Source of the DNA: Haliscomenobacter hydrossis DSM 1100
Lineage (GTDB): Bacteria; Bacteroidota; Bacteroidia; Chitinophagales; Saprospiraceae
Length of the DNA stretch: 64,000 nucleotides
Assembly: GCF_000212735.1 (NCBI RefSeq)
Contig: NC_015512.1
Location: 1-64,000, forward strand
Direction: 5' to 3'
Below the pieces are notes generated by a model that made no database searches, was not told where the DNA came from, and saw only the letters and a program-made list of their open reading frames with translations. Shown here in pieces: positions 1 through 8,538 of the stretch (position 1 is its first letter; each line of letters begins with the position of its first letter). The translations under genes and the position numbers were made by a program.

Positions 1-29
1 TGCTGATCTTTTATGCACCTAAAGCGACA

Positions 30-136
30 TTTTTTACCGCAGAGTAAGGGAGGACACACGGAGTTTCGCGGAGTTTTTTGAGGCCACCTGCGGTGGGGAG
101 GAGGCCACAGAGGTCGCTTCTGGTGAAAAATTGTTT
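30..136. repeat. Intergenic ACCGCAGAG-type repeat, copy 1
   Basis: A block beginning TTTTTACCGCAGAG, continuing with CGGAGTTTCGCGGAGTTTTTT and CACCTGCGGTGG, then CAGAGGTCGC. The same order of words recurs at 43339-43480 and 49638-49742, so this is a dispersed intergenic repeat rather than a gene. The rest of 1-731 holds no convincing coding region: the open frames there are short and overlap the repeat or low-complexity sequence. Confidence 0.7.
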
Positions 137-281
137 TGGTGCGAAACACCTCATCCACTTTGCGATAAAAATAATCAAGGGGAGAAATTGCGGTCGTTGC
201 GAAGCTTGGCGGGAAGAAAAAGTGAGGGGGCACGCCCCCTCCGAAATATTTCCGAGAAGTATAAATCTGGTTAAACAAAAA

Positions 282-320
282 AAGCCGAGAGGTCGCAACG
301 GCAGTGCAACTTCTCGGCTT
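282..320 (-). terminator. Hairpin with T-tract, possible terminator
   Basis: Arms AAGCCGAGA (282-290) and TCTCGGCTT (312-320) form a perfect 9-bp stem. Read on the minus strand the stem is followed by seven Ts, as in an intrinsic terminator. No minus-strand gene lies immediately to the right, so it may end an unannotated small RNA or be a relic of a lost gene. Confidence 0.4.
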
Positions 321-731
321 GTGGTACAAAGGTGCAGATAATGTTTGAATAAATCAATAGTCCAACAGATATTTTATGGAAATCCCTGGGAAATTCGTGC
401 AGCGGCGGGGGGCCGGGGGGGAAACACAATTAGTATTCTGTAACCGGGGGTAGGGGAGGAAAGGGTAACGGGTTTGGAGGGGGGGTGAAATTTTTTTTGG
501 CGAAGCGGAGTATTTTTCAAACAATTTGGCGGGATCCATGTGGGGCGCAATTTGGATCTCGAGAAAGGAATAGCAGGGCGCTGCCTTCCAGCACCGGAAA
601 TTTGGAACTGATTTTGAACAACTGGCACTTAAGTGCTGGTCTAATTATTTTGGGTCGGGAGACTGGTCTAAAGTTTTTTTCCATATATTTAAGCCACTTC
701 AAAAAAGCTGAAATCTAAAACCCTTTACAGC

Positions 732-1802
732 GTGCAAAACATCTCCGCAGCAGACTGGCTCGACATCCTCGACGACATCAAAGACCAAAAAGTGGTACTC
801 CTCATTGGCCCCGAGATCATGCAGGTGAACGGGCAGCCGCTCAACCGCCATTTGCGGGATACGCTCTACGAACGCAACCGGGACGACATCGCCTACTACT
901 ACGAACGCGACGGTTTTTTCCTCTTCAGTTCGCCCGAAGGCAAGGTGCGGGTGGCGCGGCAAGTGAAACGGTTTTACCGCGACATCACGCCTGATGAAAG
1001 CATCCTGCAACGCATCGTGCAAATTCCTTTTCACGTGGTGGTATCGCTCAACCCCGATACCTTTGTGTCGGAAGCTTTTTACCGGCATGGGGTGAAGCAC
1101 CGTTTCCACTACTTCCAGCATCGGCACCGCGACAATGAAAACGATGAGATCGAAAAACCCAGCAAGGCCTTGCCGCTGATCTACAACCTCTTTGGCAGCA
1201 AAGACCAGGACGATTCGCTGGTGTTGGATTACGACGATGTGTACAAAATGCTGCAATCGGCGCTGGGGACTTCCAGTTTGCCCAATAAGCTCTTGCGGGC
1301 TTTTCGTGAGGCGAGCACCTACATTTTTCTGGGCTTTCAGTTTGACAAATGGTACTCCCAGCTCCTGCTCAAATTCCTGAGCGAAGAAGGCCGCATCGAA
1401 AAACGCATCTCCATTAATAACCCGGTGGTGGACCTGGACACCAATGGCTTTGTGGTACACCAGTTCAAAATCGAGTTCATGGGCGACCAGTACGATTTTT
1501 TTGGGGAATTGTACCAACGTTGTGCCGAAAAACAGCTCCTGCGCCCGGTGGCCGCCGAAAGCGCCTGCCCCGAAGCAGTGGAAATTCGCCAGCAAGTGGC
1601 CATGGGTGAAATCGACAATGCCCTGGACTTGCTGCGCCAGGCTGCCAAGGGGCTGGATTGGGAAAATGAAGTGATCCAAACCCAGGGGCGCTACAGCAAA
1701 CTGGAAGAAGACAAAGACAGCAGTGATAGCCGCGATTACCGTACGGGCTTGGCGCAAATCCTGGACACCATCCTCGAACTCTCCAAAAAGGTAAACCAAT
1801 GA
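732..1802 (+). CDS. SIR2-like protein with C-terminal effector-associated domain
   Basis: The protein has 356 residues and a GTG start. The N-terminal ~250 residues read as a divergent SIR2-like Rossmann domain: VLLIGPEI near residue 22 replaces the usual GAG loop, SLNPD near 105 sits where the TTNYD motif belongs, and LGFQFDKW near 200 is the late GF.. motif. The catalytic-His motif (typically lHG) is YNLFG at 151-155, so the usual histidine is absent. Residues ~285-356 resemble the EAD11-type effector-associated domain (short helices, a ..QGRYSKLEED.. stretch), which in bacterial conflict systems couples effectors to NTPase partners. The stop overlaps the start of the following nSTAND gene by 4 nt, so the two are translationally coupled. 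Family knowledge suggests NAD hydrolysis as the effector activity; the altered His makes this uncertain. Confidence 0.75.
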   Translation: MQNISAADWLDILDDIKDQKVVLLIGPEIMQVNGQPLNRHLRDTLYERNRDDIAYYYERDGFFLFSSPEGKVRVARQVKRFYRDITPDESILQRIVQIPFHVVVSLNPDTFVSEAFYRHGVKHRFHYFQHRHRDNENDEIEKPSKALPLIYNLFGSKDQDDSLVLDYDDVYKMLQSALGTSSLPNKLLRAFREASTYIFLGFQFDKWYSQLLLKFLSEEGRIEKRISINNPVVDLDTNGFVVHQFKIEFMGDQYDFFGELYQRCAEKQLLRPVAAESACPEAVEIRQQVAMGEIDNALDLLRQAAKGLDWENEVIQTQGRYSKLEEDKDSSDSRDYRTGLAQILDTILELSKKVNQ

Positions 1803-3451
1803 GTAGCTCCAATACCCAAAAACGCTACCCGGGGGTCAAACCTTTTGAAACCTCGGAGCGCGACTTGTTCTTCGGGCGCGACCGCGACATTGAAGACTTG
1901 CTCGACCTGGTTTGGCTGGAAAAACTGGTCGTGCTCTTTGGCAAATCGGGCTATGGCAAAAGTTCACTCATCAACGCCGGGATTTTGCCGGAAATTGAAG
2001 CCGAGGCGGTGCCCATCGTGGTGCGCCTGGGCAGCTACGTGGCCGGGCAAACACCCACCCCGCTGGACAACCTGCGCCTGAAAATCAATGAAGTACTGAA
2101 TGATAACCTGGAGGCGGCTTTTTTGGACGCGCTGAACCTGCCACCCACGCTCTGGCAACAAGTAAAACGCAAACAAAGCCCACAGCAGCGTCGCTTTGTG
2201 CTGATCTTCGACCAGTTTGAAGAGTTTTTCACTTACCCGCTGGCCGAGCAGCAGGCCTTCAAAGAACAAATTGCCGACCTGCTGTACACCGAAGTGCCCC
2301 AGGCCGTGCGCAACCAAAACGATACGCTAAACGCCGAACAGCAAGCCTTTATCGCCACTGCCTTTGACGCCAAAGTGCTGCTGGCCATCCGCGCCGACCG
2401 TATGAGTTTACTGGATTCGATGAAAGACAAACTGCCGGCCATTCTGCAAAAACGCTACGAACTCCGGGGGCTGAGTGAGGCGCAGGCGCAGGAGGCCATT
2501 GTAGGCCCGGCCAAGCGCGAGGGAGACTTTGCTTCCCCAGTGTTTGCCTACAGCCCCGAAGCGCTAAAAGTGATGACCCAAAAACTGGCGGCCAGCAAAA
2601 GCAGCCAACGCTCGGGCATTGAGGCTTTTCAGTTGCAAATCTTGTGCGAATACCTGGAGGATAAGGTGATTAAAGGGGAGATACCCGGGCAGCGGGTAGA
2701 ACCGCAGCATTTTGCAGAGCAGATCGACGAGATTTTTGAAGGCTACTACCAGCGTTTGTTGGACAAACTGGAACCGGGTGCCCAAGAGGCAGCGCAATTG
2801 CTGATTGAAGAAAAACTGCTGTTTGAAGACGCCAATACGGGGGAGGCGCGGCGACTGGGGGTAGATTCGGGGGTATTGCTGGCCGAAAAAGGCATTTCGC
2901 AGGGGCTGCTTAACCAATTGGAAAGCAATTTCCTATTGCGGCGGGAATCGACTTCTACGGGGGGCTTTAATTATGAGGTAAGCCATGATACCTTGATTGC
3001 GCCGATTTTGAAATCTAAGGCGGAAAGGAAGGCGCTGGAACGGGTGGAGCAGGAACGGGTGGAGGCAAGGCGGCGACGGAATCGCTTGTTGTTCATTTTG
3101 GGAGTGACCGGACTGGCGCTGGCGGTGGTGATTGGGGTGATGTTGTATGTGCTTAAACTGAGGAATGATGCTATTCAAGCTCAAAAAGACGCTGTAAAAG
3201 CCAGGAATGAAGCCATTGCCGAACGGAACAAAGCCCTCAAAGCTCTGGAAGATAAAGAAGTGGCGGAGTTTCAGGTCACCTATCAAGCCGCAGATAATAT
3301 TTTGAACAGTGCCGAAAACAACTGCCCTTCTCAGAAGATGATTGCGGACATTGATACCATGCAGGTGCGGTATCCAAACAACCAGTCTTTGCAAGTGCAA
3401 ATTGCGGCGATAAATCAAAAATTACGGGCAAAAAATTGTAGGAATAAATAA
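1799..3451 (+). CDS. nSTAND1-type ATPase with transmembrane anchor
   Basis: The protein has 550 residues. It opens with YPGVKPF and FFGRDRDIEDL, typical of novel-STAND-1 NTPases, followed by a P-loop GKSGYGKSS (48-56) and a Walker B region LIFDQFEEF near 132. A helical STAND region extends to ~420. A basic stretch (RRRRNR) then precedes one hydrophobic segment (about 428-449). The last ~100 residues are coiled-coil-like and contain CPSQKMIADIDTM. With the basic flank on the N-terminal side, the ATPase should be cytoplasmic and the tail periplasmic. It lies between the SIR2-like gene (4-nt overlap) and two secreted WD40 proteins (7-nt gap), suggesting a switch that relays an envelope signal to the SIR2 effector. 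Topology and role are inference; the nSTAND assignment is firm. Confidence 0.8.
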   Translation: MSSSNTQKRYPGVKPFETSERDLFFGRDRDIEDLLDLVWLEKLVVLFGKSGYGKSSLINAGILPEIEAEAVPIVVRLGSYVAGQTPTPLDNLRLKINEVLNDNLEAAFLDALNLPPTLWQQVKRKQSPQQRRFVLIFDQFEEFFTYPLAEQQAFKEQIADLLYTEVPQAVRNQNDTLNAEQQAFIATAFDAKVLLAIRADRMSLLDSMKDKLPAILQKRYELRGLSEAQAQEAIVGPAKREGDFASPVFAYSPEALKVMTQKLAASKSSQRSGIEAFQLQILCEYLEDKVIKGEIPGQRVEPQHFAEQIDEIFEGYYQRLLDKLEPGAQEAAQLLIEEKLLFEDANTGEARRLGVDSGVLLAEKGISQGLLNQLESNFLLRRESTSTGGFNYEVSHDTLIAPILKSKAERKALERVEQERVEARRRRNRLLFILGVTGLALAVVIGVMLYVLKLRNDAIQAQKDAVKARNEAIAERNKALKALEDKEVAEFQVTYQAADNILNSAENNCPSQKMIADIDTMQVRYPNNQSLQVQIAAINQKLRAKNCRNK

Positions 3452-3458
3452 GGAGAAG

Positions 3459-5825
3459 ATGAAAAAAATAGGGTTCATTTTTTTGTTTTTATGGGGAGGG
3501 GATCTTGCGCAACTCAGTGCGCAGCGGCCTTGCAATACTTTTGACTGTGCTTTTCAAAAAGCGGAGCAGATTTTGAAAACTTCCACCGCAAAGGATAAGT
3601 ACGAGAAAGTGCTGGCCAATTTGGATGATGCGGAGAATTTTGCGGGGAATGATCAGGTGAAGAGGGATAAGATTAGGGCACTGCGGAAAAGGGCTTTTGA
3701 GGCGATTCGGGGGGAGAAAGAGCGGGCAGATCTGCAGGCAGATCTACAGGCAGAAAAAGAGCGGGCCAAAAAGCTAGCTGAAGAGGCTCAAAAACAAACC
3801 ATCATTGCTACAGTAGCCCGAATTATTGCAGACAGTACGGCCTCCGCCAATCGCCTTCAAACCCTTAGTGCTTATGCCAATGACCTATCCTATAAAAGCC
3901 TGACTGCCTTGCGAGATGGCGATCGCACTACCGCCTTCCAACTGGCCATTTTTGCCTACCGTTATGTAGAAACGGGTAATGCCAACGTCACCCGCGCTCT
4001 GGTGGAGGCATTGTATTACAACGATGTACCCGCCCGCCTAACCTTACCCTGGTCAGCCAGCCTGTCTGGACATACTTCCTCTGTCTTGAGCATCGCTTTC
4101 TCTCCAGATGGTAAACGACTCGCCACTGGGTCTGAAGACAAAACCGCCAAAATTTGGGACCTTGAATCCGGTAAACAAATCCTGAACCTCCAAGGGCATA
4201 CTGCCTACGTTTGGAGCGTCTCTTTCTCCCCTGATGGTAAACGACTCGCCACCGGGTCTCAAGACAAAACCGCCAAAATTTGGGACCTTGAATCCGGTAA
4301 ACAAACCCTCAACCTCAAGGGGCATACTGCTGGCGTGTGGAGCGCCGCTTTCTCCCTAGATGGCAAACGACTCGCTACCGGTTCTGAAGACAAAACCGCC
4401 AAAATTTGGGACCTCGACTCCGGCGAACAAACCCTCAACCTCCAGGGCCATACTGCTGGCGTCTGGAGTGTCGCTTTCTCCCCAGATGGTAAACGACTTG
4501 CCACCGGTTCTGACGACAACAGCGCCAAAATTTGGGACCTCGACTCCGGTAAACAAACCTTTAACCTCCAGGGGCATGCTGCTGGCGTCTGGAGCGTTGC
4601 TTTCTCCCACGATGGTAAACGACTCGCCACCGGTTCTGAAGACGAAACCGCCAAAATTTGGAACTTTGAGTCCGGTAAACAAACCCTCAACCTCGAGGGG
4701 CATACTGCTGGCGTCTGGAGCGTCGCTTTCTCCGCCGATGGCAAACGACTTGCCACCGGGTCTAAAGACAAAAGCGCCAAAATTTGGGATCTTGAGTCCG
4801 GCAAACAAACCCTCAACCTCCAGGGACATACTGCCTACGTTTGGAGCGTCGCTTTCTCCCCCGATGGTAAACGACTCGCCACCGGGTCTCAAGACAAAAC
4901 TGCCAAAATTTGGGACCTCGAGGCCGGTAAACAAACTCTCAACCTCCAGGGACATACGTCCGCCGTCTGGAGCGTCGCTTTCTCCCCTGATCGTAAACGA
5001 CTTGCTACTGGTTCTGACGACAACACCGCCAAAATTTGGGACCTCGACTCCGGCAAACAAATCCTCAACCTCCAGGGACATACGGACGACGTCTGGAGCG
5101 TCGCTTTCTCCCCTGATGGTAAACGACTTGCCACCGGGTCTCAAGACAAAACCGCTAAAATTTGGGACCTCCAATCCGGTAAACAAACCCTCAGCCTCCA
5201 AGGCCATACGGACGACGTCAATAGCGTCGCTTTCTCCCCTAATGGTAAAAGACTTGCCACCGGGTCTCAAGACACCACCGTCAAAATTTGGGACCTCGAA
5301 TCTGGTAAACAAACCCTCACCCTCCAGGGGCATACGGACGATGTCATGAGCGTCACTTTTTCCCCCGATGGCAAAAGGCTCGCCACCTGGTCTCGAGACC
5401 AAAGCGCCAAATTTTGGGACTTTACGTCCGAGGGCTGGCTTAGTACGCCACAGGGCAAAAACCGACTACTTTCTGTCCTTGATGGTTTTCAGTTGGCTTC
5501 CTACAACCTCGAAACCCTCCTCGACCTCCACCCCGACAACGAACAAAAACTCATCGCCACCCGCGAAGTCTGGCAAATCAAAGCCTTTGCCGACCTGGCG
5601 GCAGCACAGGCGGGGGGTAGCAATATCCTCAAAAAAGTAGAGGCACCTTACGCCCGCGCCAATCGGCTCTATGCAGCGGCGCTGGCGCTACAAGATGAGC
5701 TGCTTATTAAGATGGACTGGGCGAAGATGCTGCGGAAATGGGCGGCGGTGTACCGGGATGATGGGAAAGAGGGGAAGGCGAAGGAACTGGAAGGGAAGGC
5801 GGATGAGTTGTGGAAGGAGGAATAG
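3459..5825 (+). CDS. Exported WD40 protein with 11 near-identical repeats
   Basis: The protein has 788 residues. An N-terminal signal peptide (MKKIGFIFLFLWGG..LSA) with likely cleavage before QRPCN is followed by an alpha-helical region (CNTFDC..AEQILKTSTAKDKYEKVL), then eleven 42-residue WD40 repeats from about residue 202 to 655. Each repeat carries GH, V.SVAFSPDGKRLATGS and AKIWDLESGKQ. A conserved helical C-terminal domain (YNLETLLDLHPDNE through the end) follows. It lies 7 nt after the nSTAND gene and is paralogous over its whole length to the next gene. Eleven blades do not make a single standard seven-blade propeller, so it may form one propeller plus a partial one. Variation concentrates in the residues after GH and around GS.D, which are surface-exposed in WD40 folds. 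It is probably the ligand sensor of the operon; no ligand is known. Confidence 0.8.
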   Translation: MKKIGFIFLFLWGGDLAQLSAQRPCNTFDCAFQKAEQILKTSTAKDKYEKVLANLDDAENFAGNDQVKRDKIRALRKRAFEAIRGEKERADLQADLQAEKERAKKLAEEAQKQTIIATVARIIADSTASANRLQTLSAYANDLSYKSLTALRDGDRTTAFQLAIFAYRYVETGNANVTRALVEALYYNDVPARLTLPWSASLSGHTSSVLSIAFSPDGKRLATGSEDKTAKIWDLESGKQILNLQGHTAYVWSVSFSPDGKRLATGSQDKTAKIWDLESGKQTLNLKGHTAGVWSAAFSLDGKRLATGSEDKTAKIWDLDSGEQTLNLQGHTAGVWSVAFSPDGKRLATGSDDNSAKIWDLDSGKQTFNLQGHAAGVWSVAFSHDGKRLATGSEDETAKIWNFESGKQTLNLEGHTAGVWSVAFSADGKRLATGSKDKSAKIWDLESGKQTLNLQGHTAYVWSVAFSPDGKRLATGSQDKTAKIWDLEAGKQTLNLQGHTSAVWSVAFSPDRKRLATGSDDNTAKIWDLDSGKQILNLQGHTDDVWSVAFSPDGKRLATGSQDKTAKIWDLQSGKQTLSLQGHTDDVNSVAFSPNGKRLATGSQDTTVKIWDLESGKQTLTLQGHTDDVMSVTFSPDGKRLATWSRDQSAKFWDFTSEGWLSTPQGKNRLLSVLDGFQLASYNLETLLDLHPDNEQKLIATREVWQIKAFADLAAAQAGGSNILKKVEAPYARANRLYAAALALQDELLIKMDWAKMLRKWAAVYRDDGKEGKAKELEGKADELWKEE
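4062..5423 (+). repeat. Tandem 126-bp WD40-coding repeats (11 copies)
   Basis: Eleven direct units of exactly 126 bp, the first starting at 4062 and the last at 5322, are nearly identical in nucleotide sequence, including synonymous positions. This points to recent duplication or gene conversion. The differences cluster in the codons after GH and around GS.D. Confidence 0.9.
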
Positions 5826-5857
5826 GGTTTTAGGGTTTTAAGTTTTAGGGTTCGCTA
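5822..5857. repeat. TTTTAGGG-type tract
   Basis: A short run of GGGTTTTAGGGTTTTAAG follows the stop codon of the 11-repeat WD40 gene and ends in TTCGCTATAAGTG. Similar TTTTAGGG words follow or precede genes at 7706, 42130-42190, 42297-42405, 44308 and 57238. Confidence 0.5.
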
Positions 5858-5912
5858 TAAGTGCAGATTATCATATAATTGAAAATCAATGGGTTAAAAC
5901 ATCAATTAGGCC

Positions 5913-7709
5913 ATGAAAAAAGGATTATTGATCGCGCTGATTTTTTGTCTGCAAGCTTTGCCAGTTTTTGCGCAGCAGCCTTGTAATACTTTTGACTGTG
6001 CTTATCAAAAGGCGGAGCAGATTTTGAAGACCTCCACTGCAAAGGATAAGTATGAGAAGGTGCTGGCCAATTTGGATGATGCGGAGAATTTTGCGGGGGG
6101 GGATCAGGTCAAGCGGGATAAGATAAAGGCATTACGGAAGCAGGCTTTTGATGCGATACAAAAAGAGAAGGAGCGGGCGGATAAACTTGCCGATGTAGCT
6201 AAACAGCAAGCGGAAACAAACCGAAAACAAGCGGAAGACAACCGCCGCCAAGCACTAACTGCTTACGCCAATGACCTGGCCTATAAAAGCCAGATTGCAC
6301 TTGAAAGAAGCGATCGAACCACTGCCTTTCAATTAGCCACCTTTGCCCACCGCTATGTAGAAGCAGGCAATGCCAACGTGACCCGTGCCCTGATCGAGGC
6401 ATTGTATTACAACGATGTACCCAGCCACTCCCCCTTACCTTGGTCAGCCGCATTGGAAGGGCATAGTTCTTACCTCAGTAGCGTTGCCTTCTCCCCGGAT
6501 GGGAAAAGACTGGCCACGGGGTCTTCCGACCATAGTGCGAAAATCTGGGATGTGGAATCGGGAAAACAAGTGCTGAGCCTTAAAGGGCATAGTTCCTACG
6601 TCAGTAGCGTTGCCTTCTCCCCGGATGGGAAAAGACTGGCGACGGGGTCTGATGACAAGAGCGCGAAAATCTGGGATGTGGAATCGGGAAAACAAACGCT
6701 GAGCCTGGAAGGGCATAGTTCCTACGTCAGTAGCGTTGCCTTCTCCCCGGATGGGAAAAGACTGGCGACGGGGTCTGGCGACAAGAGCGCGAAAATCTGG
6801 GATGTGGAATCGGGAAAACAAACGCTGAGCCTGGAAGGGCATAGTGACTACGTCTGGAGCGTTGCCTTCTCTCCGGATGGGAAAAGACTGGTGACAGGGT
6901 CTCAAGACCAGAGCGCCAAAATCTGGGATGTGGAATCGGGAAAACAATTGCTGAGCCTGGAAGGGCATCGTTCCGCCGTCAATAGCGTTGCCTTCTCTCC
7001 GGATGGGAAAAGACTGGCGACGGGGTCTGATGACCAGAGCGCCAAAATCTGGGATGTAGAATCGGGAAAACGAGTGTTGAGCCTGGAAGGGCATCGTTCC
7101 GCCGTCAAGAGCGTTGCTTTCTCCCCGGATGGGAAAAGACTGGCGACGGGGTCTGGCGACAAGAGCGCGAAAATCTGGGATTTGGAATCGGGAAAACAAG
7201 CGCTGAGCCTGGAAAGGCATAGTGACTACGTCCGTAGCGTTGCCTTCTCCCCGGATGGGAAAAGACTGGCAACAGGGTCTCAAGACCAGAGCGCCAAAAT
7301 CTGGGATATCAGCCCAGAAGGAATTATTCTTAAGGTCAATAAAAACAGGCATCTATCACCTCTCAGTGGCCCTCAATTAATTTCCTACAACCTCGAAACC
7401 CTCCTCGATCTCCACCCTGACAACGAAGCCAAACTCATCGCCACCCGCGAGGTCTGGCAAATCAAAGCCTTTGCCGATCTGGCGGCAGCGCAGGCGGGGG
7501 GTAGCAATGTGCTCAGTAGGGTAGAGGCACCGTATAGCCGGGCCAATCGGCTGTATGCGGCGGCGCTGGCGCTTCAGGATGAGCTGCTCATCCGGATGGA
7601 TTGGGCGAAGATGCTGCGGAAATGGGCGGCGGTGTATCGGGATGATGGAAAAGAGGGGAAGGCGAAGGAACTGGAAGCGAAGGCGGATGGATTATGGAAA
7701 GAGGAATAG
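5913..7709 (+). CDS. Exported WD40 protein with 7 repeats (paralogue)
   Basis: The protein has 598 residues. A clear signal peptide (MKKGLLIALIFCLQALPVFA, cleavage before QQPCN) precedes the same CNTFDCAYQKAEQILKTSTA helical module as in the preceding gene. Seven 42-residue WD40 repeats (about residues 181-466) and the same C-terminal helical domain ending KADGLWKEE follow. Seven repeats are exactly one beta-propeller. Repeat consensus is S.DYV.SVAFSPDGKRLATGS with AKIWDVESGKQ, so within this protein the repeats resemble each other more than those of its paralogue, which indicates independent homogenisation. It lies 87 nt after the first WD40 gene. Likely an alternative envelope sensor for the same STAND protein. 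Confidence 0.8.
   Translation: MKKGLLIALIFCLQALPVFAQQPCNTFDCAYQKAEQILKTSTAKDKYEKVLANLDDAENFAGGDQVKRDKIKALRKQAFDAIQKEKERADKLADVAKQQAETNRKQAEDNRRQALTAYANDLAYKSQIALERSDRTTAFQLATFAHRYVEAGNANVTRALIEALYYNDVPSHSPLPWSAALEGHSSYLSSVAFSPDGKRLATGSSDHSAKIWDVESGKQVLSLKGHSSYVSSVAFSPDGKRLATGSDDKSAKIWDVESGKQTLSLEGHSSYVSSVAFSPDGKRLATGSGDKSAKIWDVESGKQTLSLEGHSDYVWSVAFSPDGKRLVTGSQDQSAKIWDVESGKQLLSLEGHRSAVNSVAFSPDGKRLATGSDDQSAKIWDVESGKRVLSLEGHRSAVKSVAFSPDGKRLATGSGDKSAKIWDLESGKQALSLERHSDYVRSVAFSPDGKRLATGSQDQSAKIWDISPEGIILKVNKNRHLSPLSGPQLISYNLETLLDLHPDNEAKLIATREVWQIKAFADLAAAQAGGSNVLSRVEAPYSRANRLYAAALALQDELLIRMDWAKMLRKWAAVYRDDGKEGKAKELEAKADGLWKEE
6453..7310 (+). repeat. Tandem 126-bp WD40-coding repeats (7 copies)
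   Basis: Seven direct 126-bp units, starting with codons for LEGH at 6453, are nearly identical in DNA sequence. Differences cluster in the codons following GH and around GS.D, as in the neighbouring paralogue. Confidence 0.9.
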
Positions 7710-7901
7710 GGTTTTAGGATTTTTCGTTGATTGCGTGTGTTTTACGGCGGTCTGGTCATCGTAGTTGTTTTTTCTGGTAGACTTAGATTTGGGTTGTCCA
7801 TGATTTCTGAATTTTGTTATTTGCACTTTGGATTGCGTGGATCAGCCACTAGTCTTGCTCTTAGAGGAAAGAATGAAAAGGCTTTTTTATGAACCCTAAC
7901 C

Positions 7902-8072
7902 TTACTGGAAAAGAACTACGGGGTTATTCCAGCAGATATTTTTGATGATGCGCAGAAGATGAGTCAAGGGTTGCAGGAGCAGTTGGCGGAGATGAAGGGT
8001 GATTTGAAGCGGGCGCTGCACGAATTAGAGGTGATTAAGGCCAAGCTGGTAATTAGCTCACAAGTGATCTAA
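7902..8072 (+). pseudogene. Orphan C-terminal coding fragment
   Basis: In frame from 7902 the sequence reads LLEKNYGVIPADIFDDAQKM, then SQGLQEQLAEMKGDLKRALH and ELEVIKAKL before a TAA at 8070. It is amphipathic, coiled-coil-like and plausible protein, but an in-frame stop lies at 7890 and there is no ATG, so it looks like the surviving 3' end of a lost gene. I do not recognise the parent. The rest of 7710-8538 is AT-rich and holds nothing further I can identify except the palindrome at 8461. Confidence 0.4.
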
Positions 8073-8460
8073 TTACCTATAGTGCAAATATTTAAGCAGA
8101 ATTAGGTCAAAGGGAAGTCGGAATAGAGAAGTGATGACACTTTGTGCAAAAAATATAGTACCAAGTTTTAAATTAAATTTTAAATAATTTAATTTAATCT
8201 TAAATGTATTTAACATTAAAAACCAATGATTTTTTTGTTTAACTGCCCACAATGGAAAGTTTCAATGAAATTATTATTACCAGATTGTAACTTTTTGAGA
8301 AGAAATCCGTAGATAGTCTTGGGTTTCGCTGGAAAGAGAATCCAATTTCCACAGCAATATTGTTGAAATACAATATTACTGTGCTTTTGATGCTGCTTTG
8401 AGAAAAAACCATGGGCGAAAAAGGCGTTTTAGATTACCATACATATTTAAATTTAACACG

Positions 8461-8476
8461 ATCTCATGCATGAGAT
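8461..8476. promoter_or_regulatory. Perfect 16-bp palindrome upstream of the CFI-box/Hsp70 operon
   Basis: ATCTCATG followed directly by CATGAGAT lies 62 bp before the operon's first start codon, in an AT-rich leader. It is a candidate operator for a dimeric regulator. No adjacent regulator gene is evident and no consensus TAnnTTTG box was found nearby. Confidence 0.35.
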
Positions 8477-8538
8477 TAGTTAAGGCTAATAAACATACCT
8501 AAAAATTAGTAGTAGAAAACGATTAACTTAAAGGACAC

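Noticed and set aside
4356-5402. Long antisense open frames (348 and 329 residues) over the WD40 repeats, and 6444-7352 in the second WD40 gene
   Set aside because: They are mirror frames of the 126-bp tandem repeats: a repeat unit divisible by three keeps every frame open or closed together. The sense frame has signal peptide, WD40 motifs and operon context.
4062-5423. CRISPR or satellite interpretation of the 126-bp repeats
   Set aside because: Unit length is exactly 42 codons and encodes WD40 blades in frame with flanking coding sequence.
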